A stretch of 64,000 nucleotides of DNA from positions 1 to 64,000 of the forward strand of contig CBDFFJ010000003.1 in assembly GCA_965246765.1 (NCBI GenBank). Direction: 5' to 3'. Source of the stretch: UBA1952 sp965246765. Its GTDB lineage: Bacteria > Bacteroidota > Bacteroidia > Chitinophagales > Chitinophagaceae. The notes under the pieces were generated by a model that did not search any database, was not told the origin of the DNA, and was given only the letters and a program-made list of their open reading frames with translations. Below, in pieces: positions 48,974-57,025 of the stretch. Numbering within the stretch: the first letter of the stretch is position 1; every line of letters starts with the position of its first letter. Position numbers and translations under genes: made by a program.

Positions 48974-50077
48974 ATGATGAAAAAGCTATTCGCCCTGCTA
49001 AGCTGTTTGCTCTTTATTGCCGCCACGCAGGCCCAGGACTTAAATATCAAGGACGACACGATCAAGGTCTCGTCTTCCGCTTATCCCATGCTGAGCTTCA
49101 TGGGCGAGATCCGCGATTACAATACGCTGTGCTCCGACTATAAGCTCGCGGCCAGCACCACCACGCTCACCATCCGGCCTTCCTCCTCCAAGCCGGTAAA
49201 GGTGTGCCGCCTCATCGTGTCGGAAGGCTCCAAGAATTCGCCCCGTCAGCACCAGTTCATTCTTGTATTTGATAAAGAGGCCGATCCGTCGGAGCAGATC
49301 CATGATTATTCCACCAAAGACCTGATGCAGCAGCGCATCGCTTACCTCGCCAAGGCAAAGGAAGGCGCGGGCGGCGGCAACGACGAGGAAGACGACAAGC
49401 CGAAGAAGGGCAAGAAGAAAAAGCATAAAGACGAGGAAGAAGAGCAGCCTAAACAGAAAGAAAAGGAAGTAGCGAAGGAAGAAGAGCCACCGGCAAAGCC
49501 GGTTAAGACGACAAAGCCCGCGAAGAGCGACGAAGAAACCGCCGATGCGCAAAGCGGCGGCTCCGCAGAGGAAATTCAGATCAAGGACATTCCGCAGGAG
49601 CAGCTCAGCGGCCGCGTAAAGCAGAAGGTCAATGCCTTCTACCGTGCCTGCGAAAACCTGTGCGCCAAGATAGACGTGGACGGCACCGTGAAGTACGGCA
49701 TGAAGCTCTTCAACAACGACGAAGACGTGATCGTGGCAACGACCAATGCAAAGACAAACGCCAGCCGCCCGCAAAAGATCCGCCAGTACTTCAACCACCT
49801 CTCGCAGCTGAGCTACAAGAAGGTAGAGATGACGGCGTCCGAGATCAAGTTCGTATCCAACTTCCATAAGGGTCCCGACGGCAACTGGCACGCGTCGGCG
49901 GTCATTATCCAGGATTTTAAGGGCTACAAGGATTACAACATCCTCGCCTACAAAGACCAGACTTCCAAGACCATTGACATCATCATCAAGATGACGGAAG
50001 AAGTGAAGGACGGCAAGACCGTGCAGAAGTTTGACATCTTCCTTGGCAACATCTCCGTCACCAACGTTCCGGCTTAA
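48974..50077 (+). CDS. Exported protein with charged linker, T6SS-linked (367 aa)
   Basis: The ATG at 48974 starts a signal peptide (MMKKLFALLSCLLFIAATQA); the frame is open further upstream but crosses the predicted promoter. Two folded parts are separated by a very charged Lys/Glu-rich linker (about residues 140-200, e.g. KKGKKKKHKDEEEEQPKQKE). N-terminal part: VSSSAYPMLSFMGEIRDYNT and VKVCRLIVSEGSKNSPRQHQ. C-terminal part: VNAFYRACENLCAKIDVDGT, RQYFNHLSQLSYKKVEMTAS and IIIKMTEEVKDGKTVQKFDI, a domain also suggested in the next gene. No known family. It is 35 bp before the next exported gene and likely part of the envelope-spanning portion of the T6SS; this is inference from operon context. 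Confidence 0.65.
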   Translation: MMKKLFALLSCLLFIAATQAQDLNIKDDTIKVSSSAYPMLSFMGEIRDYNTLCSDYKLAASTTTLTIRPSSSKPVKVCRLIVSEGSKNSPRQHQFILVFDKEADPSEQIHDYSTKDLMQQRIAYLAKAKEGAGGGNDEEDDKPKKGKKKKHKDEEEEQPKQKEKEVAKEEEPPAKPVKTTKPAKSDEETADAQSGGSAEEIQIKDIPQEQLSGRVKQKVNAFYRACENLCAKIDVDGTVKYGMKLFNNDEDVIVATTNAKTNASRPQKIRQYFNHLSQLSYKKVEMTASEIKFVSNFHKGPDGNWHASAVIIQDFKGYKDYNILAYKDQTSKTIDIIIKMTEEVKDGKTVQKFDIFLGNISVTNVPA

Positions 50078-50112
50078 GCCCCTCCAAAAATCATCCAACG
50101 CATCGTCTCTTT

Positions 50113-50964
50113 ATGAAAAGGCTGTTTTTGGCAATATTGCTGCTTGCGCCCTGCGCGCCCACGCTTATTCATGCGCAAGGCATGAGAGCCGGCGCCGCTC
50201 GGGAAGCCAACTTTCTGTACGAAGTCAAGGTGATTGACGAATTCATAGAGCGCTTTAATGATGACCGCACCTCTTTTCTGCGGCAGGAATACCTGCGCCT
50301 GAATAAGCCCATCAACTTTACGCGCCGTCAGCTTGTTGAGTATCTTTTTGAAAAACCGGTCACGCCTACCGACAATCTCGTTATCAAGTTTGTAGCGCAG
50401 GTCACGGATTCGGCGCAGCCGCAAAAGCTCCGCTTTAATGACAGCAACTGGTTTGCCGAAGTGATGTGCGCCTTCAATATGAACGGTCGCCACATAGAGG
50501 TGCCCCTGGTGATGCAGGTAGCTCTGGACACAGATCGCAGCGAGCGCTGGCTGATTACCGGAATCGGCGATTCCCCGGTATTTCAGGAAGGAGGCAGCGC
50601 GGCAAGCCCTATTACAGTGAAGGACGGAAAGAAGTTTATCCCGCCATCTGACTACGCCACCAACTTTTTGAAGTTTCACGACATTTTTAAGGCAGGCTTT
50701 GAGGGCGTCAATTATCTGACGCCGCAGCTTCTGGCAAGTGAGCGGGGCAAAAAGTTTGCACAGCTCGTGCAAAGCGGCAAGCTGAAGTTTGAGGCGCCCG
50801 GCTACATGCGTTTTTACTTCTTCCAGATACCGAACTACACCTTTATCGTGGACCGGTATGTAAGGCAAACGACGCACAGCGGCTGGCTCATCAGCGACCT
50901 TACGGCGACTACCGACGACGAGAAGCGTGCGCGAAAAGAGAAACTTTTGCAGCGGGCACTGTAA
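50113..50964 (+). CDS. Exported protein, T6SS-linked (283 aa)
   Basis: A signal peptide (MKRLFLAILLLAPCAPTLIH) precedes a 260-residue domain with AAREANFLYEVKVIDEFIER, FNDDRTSFLRQEYLRLNKPI, NWFAEVMCAFNMNGRHIEVP, VMQVALDTDRSERWLITGIG and YFFQIPNYTFIVDRYVRQTT. The arrangement of a helical start and a beta-rich body with RWLITGI resembles a nuclear-transport-factor-2-like fold, but this is only an impression. The order (35 bp before, 54 bp after to the TPR gene) supports co-transcription with the T6SS genes. No known family. Confidence 0.65.
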   Translation: MKRLFLAILLLAPCAPTLIHAQGMRAGAAREANFLYEVKVIDEFIERFNDDRTSFLRQEYLRLNKPINFTRRQLVEYLFEKPVTPTDNLVIKFVAQVTDSAQPQKLRFNDSNWFAEVMCAFNMNGRHIEVPLVMQVALDTDRSERWLITGIGDSPVFQEGGSAASPITVKDGKKFIPPSDYATNFLKFHDIFKAGFEGVNYLTPQLLASERGKKFAQLVQSGKLKFEAPGYMRFYFFQIPNYTFIVDRYVRQTTHSGWLISDLTATTDDEKRARKEKLLQRAL

Positions 50965-51018
50965 GCCTGTCACTGCGCGATTCGTCTCTCAGGTTATCAC
51001 CGTTCGCTTCTGTCCACA

Positions 51019-53187
51019 ATGAATACCTTCCCTAAACGACTCTTGTGCCTGATGCTCATTCTCGCCGGATGCGGCAGCAGCCTTTTTGCACAAAGGGTTC
51101 CTAAGTCTATCACAAAGCGCGACGAGAAAAACATCCGCTCGGCGGCAGAGCAGACCATTACTAACTTTATCAACCTGCTCAATACCTGCGCCGATCCGGA
51201 CAATACGGCTTCCGATCTGGACGACGCTATCTCCAACGCGTTTACATCCGACAGCAGAGTCCGGATTTTCTTTCAGAATGATTTTGAGGCCGACGACGAT
51301 CTCGACCCCAGTATTCCTGCCGGGGAAGCGTTGACAAAAGACATTAAGGCTTACCTGCGGCAATTCCGGAATTTTTACACGCAGAATAAGGCCCTGTCTG
51401 TGCGCTCCTCCATCACGGAGATTTCGGAGATACACGTAGGCGAGTCTAATCTGTACCTCAAGGTCTTTTTCAATCAGCTGATGAATGGGAAAGACAGGAA
51501 AGGCGCCCAGTTTCCGTCCAAGATGCCAAAGGTGGCCGAGATGCAGATCGTGTCTATCGGCGGACAATGGCAGACGCTGATCAGCCACCTGGATCGTCAG
51601 AGCAAAACGGACCGCAACACAAATACGCCCGTCGTTGCTATCTCCGACGCCGGCGACAACAGCGGCGAAGATGCCGGCGGCCCGCAGCGAAGTGAGTCAT
51701 ATTACCGCAGCCAGCTTCAGAACGGCATGCGTCTCCTGAGCGAGAATAATTACAGCGATGCTTATTATTCACTTAAAGAGGCAAAGCGATTCCAGGCTAC
51801 AGAAGGCGACGCGGATGCGCGCATCAAAGACCTGATGAGCAAGATGCGCGCGCAAAACCTGGAGCCGACCGAATATCTGAACGACGCCCTGAGCTCTAAA
51901 GGCCTTTCGCTGCAGGACAAGTATCGCTATGATCTTGCGCGGAACTATTACAGCTATGCAAAAGAAGTAAGGCCCGCTGCGGCAAAAAACGCAGCTGCTG
52001 CAATGCTCGCCATATCGCAGCTGCAGGCAAAGGAGCAGCTGCTTTACGATCTGCTGGCGAAAGGATCATACAGTGAGGCGGCCAAAGGTTTTTCTTCCGC
52101 GCTTCAGAAAACGCCCGACAATCCGTCTCTGCAGGTAGGCCTTGCCCGCGCCAATGCCGCGCTCGGCAATAATGCGGAAGCCGAGGAAGCTTTTGCGGCA
52201 GCCGTGCGCACAGACGCCGGCTACCCTGAAACTTATAAATGGCGGGGCTATTACTACAAGAGCAGAAAAGACTATCGCCAGGCCTACGATGCATTTGCCG
52301 CCTATCAGACACGCGCGGAGGATACCGGAGACGTTAACATCCTCTCCGAGATGGCCTTTAGCCGCGGGATGATTGCCAGGCTGCAGGGCAATGCCGCGAT
52401 GGCTATGGATGCGTTCAGCGCCGCGCTTCAGTACAATCCCAATAATGTAGATGTGCTCATTGCCCAGGCCGACCTCCTGCGCATGCAGGGCGACAAAGGC
52501 GTGAAAGGCGCGAAAAAGCTTATTGACGACGCGCTTCGGAAGGACGATAAGAACCCGGAAGCCTATGCTGTAAAGGCGCACATATTTGAGACCGAAGCCA
52601 ATAAAGCGGGCGCGGCAGACGCGTATCAGGCGGCTATAAAGTTTGATAAGGACAATCCGCAGTGGTACTTTGAGCTGGGCAAGCTGCAGATGGAGCTGAA
52701 TGACGTGACTAATGGCTCGGCAATTCTGACCTTTACTTCTTGTCTTAATATCCGCCCGGCCACGCGCGAAGATGGGCTGAAGCAGATTCAGGCGCTGTGG
52801 AAGCGCGGCAAGTGCTACTACCTGCAAAACCGCCTTGATGAAGCGGAGGCCGATTACAACAATTTCGTAAAGCAGGCCAAGATGCTGACCAACGGCTTTC
52901 AGGTGGATTATGCCAATCTGCTCATTAAGCGCGCCAAGTACGACGAGGCGCTTATTGCGCTGAGAAAAGCCGGCGAGCGGCCTGAAGCCTTGCTTAGCAT
53001 GGGCATCCTTAACTATACGCGTGCGCCGGGAAACGAAGGCGGCTATGAAGATTATTTTACCCGCGCATTCCGCGACGGCGTAAGCGCGGAAGCGGTCAAA
53101 TCCGCGCCCAATATGCGGTCAGTCTATGACAATAGCGCGATCGTCAAATCTTTAATGAAGAAGTTTAAGTACAATACCGACTTTTAG
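51019..53187 (+). CDS. Exported TPR-repeat protein, T6SS-linked (722 aa)
   Basis: The N-terminus (LLCLMLILAGCGSSLFAQ) can be read as a lipoprotein signal with lipobox LAGC (Cys18) or as an ordinary signal cut after LFAQ. Residues about 30-190 form a domain with VRIFFQNDFEADDDLDPSIP, LRQFRNFYTQNKALSVRSSI and EMQIVSIGGQWQTLISHLDR. From about residue 230 on the chain is almost all tetratricopeptide repeats (RLLSENNYSDAYYSLKEAKR, AKGFSSALQKTPDNPSLQVG, DAYQAAIKFDKDNPQWYFEL, KCYYLQNRLDEAEADYNNFV). TPR proteins act as scaffolds, so it may organise periplasmic or outer-membrane parts of the secretion system. The gene is directly upstream of the tssG-like gene (49 bp). Confidence 0.72.
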   Translation: MNTFPKRLLCLMLILAGCGSSLFAQRVPKSITKRDEKNIRSAAEQTITNFINLLNTCADPDNTASDLDDAISNAFTSDSRVRIFFQNDFEADDDLDPSIPAGEALTKDIKAYLRQFRNFYTQNKALSVRSSITEISEIHVGESNLYLKVFFNQLMNGKDRKGAQFPSKMPKVAEMQIVSIGGQWQTLISHLDRQSKTDRNTNTPVVAISDAGDNSGEDAGGPQRSESYYRSQLQNGMRLLSENNYSDAYYSLKEAKRFQATEGDADARIKDLMSKMRAQNLEPTEYLNDALSSKGLSLQDKYRYDLARNYYSYAKEVRPAAAKNAAAAMLAISQLQAKEQLLYDLLAKGSYSEAAKGFSSALQKTPDNPSLQVGLARANAALGNNAEAEEAFAAAVRTDAGYPETYKWRGYYYKSRKDYRQAYDAFAAYQTRAEDTGDVNILSEMAFSRGMIARLQGNAAMAMDAFSAALQYNPNNVDVLIAQADLLRMQGDKGVKGAKKLIDDALRKDDKNPEAYAVKAHIFETEANKAGAADAYQAAIKFDKDNPQWYFELGKLQMELNDVTNGSAILTFTSCLNIRPATREDGLKQIQALWKRGKCYYLQNRLDEAEADYNNFVKQAKMLTNGFQVDYANLLIKRAKYDEALIALRKAGERPEALLSMGILNYTRAPGNEGGYEDYFTRAFRDGVSAEAVKSAPNMRSVYDNSAIVKSLMKKFKYNTDF

Positions 53188-53236
53188 CACATCAGCGGCG
53201 GCCCACCCACGCACCTCAGACCGACAACGCTTTATC

Positions 53237-54199
53237 ATGTCTGCTTCCAATCTTGACCACATCAGCAAAGCAGAGCTTATAGCCGAGCTGCGGGATTCCG
53301 GGCACGACTACCGTGCGAGCGTAGTGGCGGCAGAGCTGGCCGACCATGGCATTCCGTTGGACGTATTCTTCTTCCGTAATCAGAGTACATTCAAGCGCGC
53401 TGTTTCCAACGACATAGAAGATATATTCTGGAATAGCGGGGATGATCAGGGCGACGGCGCGGACTATCTTGTATTTGACCTCAACCGCGAAGGCATCTAT
53501 GACATGCTGCCGGAGGCGATTGCCCACCAGCAGGCCCGCAAGCGCCGTCCTGATGAGGGCAATTATAAGCTTGGCCTGGAGCTGCGTAGGCAGGAGCGCG
53601 ACGCGCGTAAATTTTTCTCTCCTCTGGAGAATGAGTTTCACTATCGCAGCCTGAAGCTGGACATGGTGGAGCGCGAGCTGCTCAAGAACAACAGCGTGCG
53701 CCGCAACCGCGAGTTCTTCAACTATTTTTTTGAAGACAGCCGGGCCCTCAGCGACCAGCAGCTGCTCGTATTGCTCCACATCCTGCCGCTTAGCCATAAG
53801 ATACGCGGAGATATTGAACTCATCTCCCTGACTATCTCCCGCATACTTGGCTATAAGGTGACCGTTACGCAGATCTGGCTGCTAAAAACCTATTTCCTGC
53901 CGCCTCACACGGCGCCGGCGCTGGGGGAGGGCAGTCTCGGAACCGACACCGTGCTCAACGATCTTTTCAGCATTCCTTCACGGCGCTTTGACGTATGCAT
54001 CGCCGATGTGCCGGCCGAAGCCCACAAAGACTTTAGCGGAAAGGGCAGCTACCTGAATGTCCTCAATTTTATCCTGCCCTATTTTTTTGCGGCGAATGCC
54101 GAATACCGCATTGTGCTCAGCCCGGTAAAGGCCGATGCGCCCTTTCGTCTTGAAAGCGCCGACACGTATAGCTTTTTAGGTTTTAACTCGTACATTTAG
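53237..54199 (+). CDS. tssG: T6SS baseplate subunit TssG-like
   Basis: The 320-residue cytoplasmic protein contains LEFHYRSLKL-like FHYRSLKLDMVERELLKNNS, the segment HILPLSHKIRGDIELISLTI with LGYKVTV, and a C-terminal TYSFLGFNSYI. These fit TssG of Bacteroidota systems, where the end LGxNS is typical; the overall similarity to proteobacterial TssG is low. TssG forms the wedge complex of the baseplate together with TssF, TssE and TssK. Its usual partner gene tssF is not adjacent and not in the window. It is 20 bp upstream of tssN. The assignment rests on these motifs and on operon position. Confidence 0.62.
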   Translation: MSASNLDHISKAELIAELRDSGHDYRASVVAAELADHGIPLDVFFFRNQSTFKRAVSNDIEDIFWNSGDDQGDGADYLVFDLNREGIYDMLPEAIAHQQARKRRPDEGNYKLGLELRRQERDARKFFSPLENEFHYRSLKLDMVERELLKNNSVRRNREFFNYFFEDSRALSDQQLLVLLHILPLSHKIRGDIELISLTISRILGYKVTVTQIWLLKTYFLPPHTAPALGEGSLGTDTVLNDLFSIPSRRFDVCIADVPAEAHKDFSGKGSYLNVLNFILPYFFAANAEYRIVLSPVKADAPFRLESADTYSFLGFNSYI

Positions 54200-54219
54200 C
54201 CCACACCTCACACACCCGT

Positions 54220-55095
54220 ATGGTACCCGCTATTATAGCTTTTGTCGTCCTTACAATCGTCGGCTTTGTTGGTTTTTATATCAACATGAACAAGCAGAAG
54301 GCTGCCGGCAATCTGATGAACAACAAGAAGTTTATTTTCTTCTACCTGCTCTTCGGAATTCTAATAGCCGGAGGCGGCGCTATCGGTTACTCGCCTACAG
54401 CATCGCGCTCTATGAGCATCTTTATAGCGATGCAGGCCGCTTATGCGGGACTGGGCTTTCTGGCCGCATGGCTTTATAAAAAAAATGCGCCCGCCGAAAT
54501 TCGCGAAGGCCGCTTCGCCGGCGTATTCTTCGTGATGGCGAATGTCTTTCTCGGCATGATCGGTTTTGCCGCGCTTTATCATTGGCTGAATCCGAATGGC
54601 CTGGGGCCCTGGTTTGCGCTTTGCGCCATTCCTTTTGTGCTGCCGCAATTTCTTTCTACTGCGTTTGCCGCTTACCGCACTATTCCGCAGGAGATTCATA
54701 AGGTTTGGTACTTCCCGCTGCATGCCGATCCGGTTGATTACGACAATATTGACACGAGCACGATATGGATGCTGGAGCTGGAGTACTCCAAGTCTGTCAA
54801 CGACCCGCGCATCACCAATACTAAGCTCCGGGCGCCGGTGGCTATGAACTTCGGCGACTGGTTCCGCTCCTTCATTGAGAATTACAACTACAAGTATGAA
54901 ACGGATCCGATTCAATATACCAACTACGACGAGACGCCGCTTGGCTGGATGTTCTTCACAAAGGCAGGCGCTCTTGGCAAGTCAAAATTCATAGACCCGG
55001 ATCTGACTATATCGGAGAATAAAATCACGGAAAAGGATATCATACAGGCGAAGCGCGTAGGAATGGTAGAGGAAGAAACGGAGGCAGCCTACTAA
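54220..55095 (+). CDS. tssN: T6SS subtype iii membrane protein TssN
   Basis: The 291-residue protein has five or so hydrophobic segments in its first 160 residues (PAIIAFVVLTIVGFVGFYIN, KFIFFYLLFGILIAGGGAIG, AAYAGLGFLAAWLYKKN, FFVMANVFLGMIGFAALYHW, WFALCAIPFVLPQFLSTAF). A soluble C-terminal domain follows (IHKVWYFPLHADPVDYDNID, MLELEYSKSVND, DETPLGWMFFTKAG). This is the TssN layout, a subunit specific to Bacteroidota T6SS, which lack the usual TssJLM membrane complex. It is expected in the inner membrane. It lies between tssG and tssK. Confidence 0.8.
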   Translation: MVPAIIAFVVLTIVGFVGFYINMNKQKAAGNLMNNKKFIFFYLLFGILIAGGGAIGYSPTASRSMSIFIAMQAAYAGLGFLAAWLYKKNAPAEIREGRFAGVFFVMANVFLGMIGFAALYHWLNPNGLGPWFALCAIPFVLPQFLSTAFAAYRTIPQEIHKVWYFPLHADPVDYDNIDTSTIWMLELEYSKSVNDPRITNTKLRAPVAMNFGDWFRSFIENYNYKYETDPIQYTNYDETPLGWMFFTKAGALGKSKFIDPDLTISENKITEKDIIQAKRVGMVEEETEAAY

Positions 55096-55154
55096 GCTGT
55101 CGCAGCAAGCGCAGAACGTTTTTATTATAGCAGGCAGACCCCTTTAGACCAATC

Positions 55155-56300
55155 ATGCTACCAAAGCTGCAATTCCACCTTACGAACTGGGTGGACGGGA
55201 TGAAAATCAATCGTCAGCATTTTGTTGACAGTGAGAATGCGCTTATAGATTCGCTCCGCGATGCGCAGGCCACGACGCTCAACGGATTTAATTACGGCCT
55301 GCTTCAGCCGCTGCCGGGGGAGAAAAGCTCGCTGGATTGCAATACCTCCTCCAATGGCGGCCGCACCTTCCGTGTTGTTGTCAATTATTGCCGCGCTATT
55401 ACGGCGGGCGGCGCACGTATAGAAATCATTCCCGGCGTTCATCCGGAGCTGAGCGCTGAGATGGATGGCACGCAGGACGGCACAGGCAGCTTTTACGCCG
55501 TTTTGGGTGTAGATGCTTTCAACCGTCAGCCATTCGGTCCCGCCGGCGCCGAAGAATACCCGCCCCGGAACGCATCCGCTATTTCTACTTACCGGCTTGC
55601 GCTTGTGGCGGAAGATCAGCTTCATACAGGCTCTATCGGCTCTTTCCATGTGCCGGTGGCTAAGTTTATAGTGAAGGGCGGCGAACTTACCCGCGACCCG
55701 GAATACATTCCGCCATGCGCTCTTATAGGTGCGCACCCCGGCGCAAAGCAGCTTTATAACGTAGTGGCTGAGCGCCTGAATGCCATTCAGGAAAGCAGCT
55801 CCGAGGTGGTGCGTAAGGTAGTGGAAGGTGGCACCCAGCAACAGACCGCTTTGGCTCAGAATGTAAAAGCCATCTGTGAGCAGGTCATCTGGCACATTGC
55901 CCGCGAGTTCTTTTTCTTCCGTACGATGTACCGGCAGCAGAGCCCCGTGTATATGAGCAACACGGTGGTGCAGCTTGCCAGCATTATAAACGTAAGCCTG
56001 AATCTCATTCCGGTCAAGGACAAGGAAGAGCTGCTTCAATACTTCGCTTACTGGAATGAGGTGCAGCCCGGCAAGTTTGAGGAGCTGCTTTCAACGGTAA
56101 TGAATGCGGACTATGATCACGAGGATATTTACGCTTTTTTCCAGCCGCTGCTTAGCTTCCTGAAGCTCTGGAGCGACCTGCTCGATAAGCTGAAAGACCT
56201 CAAGCTCATCGGTCAGCGTAATGAGAAATTTGACTTCGGCGGCCGCACCATGGATGCGCCTAAGGAAAAGCCTAAAGGCAAATTCAGCATCTTTGATTAA
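55155..56300 (+). CDS. tssK: T6SS baseplate-membrane adaptor TssK-like
   Basis: The 381-residue protein begins with LQFHLTNWVDGMKINRQHFV, which corresponds to the W-x-x-G-x-x-x-x-x-Q/H-H start of TssK, the trimeric protein that links baseplate and membrane complex. Middle segments such as RTFRVVVNYCRAITAGGARI, SFHVPVAKFIVKGGELTRDP and EYIPPCALIGAHPGAKQLY match the shell domain. The C-terminus ends in a charged tail. The length is somewhat below proteobacterial TssK (about 440), normal for this subtype as I recall. It is preceded by tssN and followed by tssO. Confidence 0.8.
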   Translation: MLPKLQFHLTNWVDGMKINRQHFVDSENALIDSLRDAQATTLNGFNYGLLQPLPGEKSSLDCNTSSNGGRTFRVVVNYCRAITAGGARIEIIPGVHPELSAEMDGTQDGTGSFYAVLGVDAFNRQPFGPAGAEEYPPRNASAISTYRLALVAEDQLHTGSIGSFHVPVAKFIVKGGELTRDPEYIPPCALIGAHPGAKQLYNVVAERLNAIQESSSEVVRKVVEGGTQQQTALAQNVKAICEQVIWHIAREFFFFRTMYRQQSPVYMSNTVVQLASIINVSLNLIPVKDKEELLQYFAYWNEVQPGKFEELLSTVMNADYDHEDIYAFFQPLLSFLKLWSDLLDKLKDLKLIGQRNEKFDFGGRTMDAPKEKPKGKFSIFD

Positions 56301-56375
56301 GACAAAACATTTAAGAACAGACACCAGGAGATATCAGTCTCAAAGACTCACTACTCACAATCCACCACTCAACGC

Positions 56376-56882
56376 ATGAAACCTATCAACAGCAAAGAGC
56401 GTAGTAAGCAGCTCTGGCAATTCGTCTTTATTTTTCTGGGCCTCGCGCTTGTCCCGGTAGCGCTTATCTTCTTCTCCTACTATCATGTGCCGGAAGAGAT
56501 TAGTGAGACGGAAGAGCGCAAGCTGGTGTCCTACTCCAACTTTGAGCATACGCAGAAGATGATTCTTCAAAAGATGTCGGAAGTGGATTCTAACATTAAC
56601 CTCTATGCCTCTGCCAAGACTGAAAACCCAGTACTTCTGGATAAAAAAATCGCGGACGGCCTTGCCGATCTTGCCCGCATGGATACCTCTATCAAAATGG
56701 TGCAGCTGGTAAGCAACGGATATGCTAATCACTATACTCATGTGCGCCAGCTGGTAGAAGCCCAGACTAAGCTCAATGACGCGGCGACAAAGCTGCAGGC
56801 GGCAGAGGCAGCAGCCAAGTCGGCGCAGAGCATGGGAGGCATGGGCATGGGCTCGCCGATGCCTATGCCGCCCGCGCAATAG
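56376..56882 (+). CDS. tssO: T6SS subtype iii membrane protein TssO
   Basis: The 168-residue protein has a basic N-terminus (KPINSKERSKQLWQ), one membrane helix (about residues 15-35, FVFIFLGLALVPVALIFFSY), and a helical periplasmic part (EEISETEERKLVSYSNFEHT, QKMILQKMSEVDSNINLYAS, VRQLVEAQTKLNDAATKLQA) that reads as coiled coil, ending in a Gly/Met/Pro-rich tail. This is the TssO pattern specific to the Bacteroidota system, where TssN, TssO and others replace TssJLM. It follows tssK by 75 bp and precedes clpV by 143 bp. Confidence 0.78.
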   Translation: MKPINSKERSKQLWQFVFIFLGLALVPVALIFFSYYHVPEEISETEERKLVSYSNFEHTQKMILQKMSEVDSNINLYASAKTENPVLLDKKIADGLADLARMDTSIKMVQLVSNGYANHYTHVRQLVEAQTKLNDAATKLQAAEAAAKSAQSMGGMGMGSPMPMPPAQ

Positions 56883-57025
56883 TATGCATACAGGAATAAG
56901 CGCACATCGCAGCGTGCCTGTTTAGTCATCAAAGCACTTCGTGGGAGGGGACAGGAGGTGAGTGTGAAGCAGGAAAGCAGGCACAGGCATCAATCAAAAA
57001 ATATCAACCGCTATAAACATCAATC

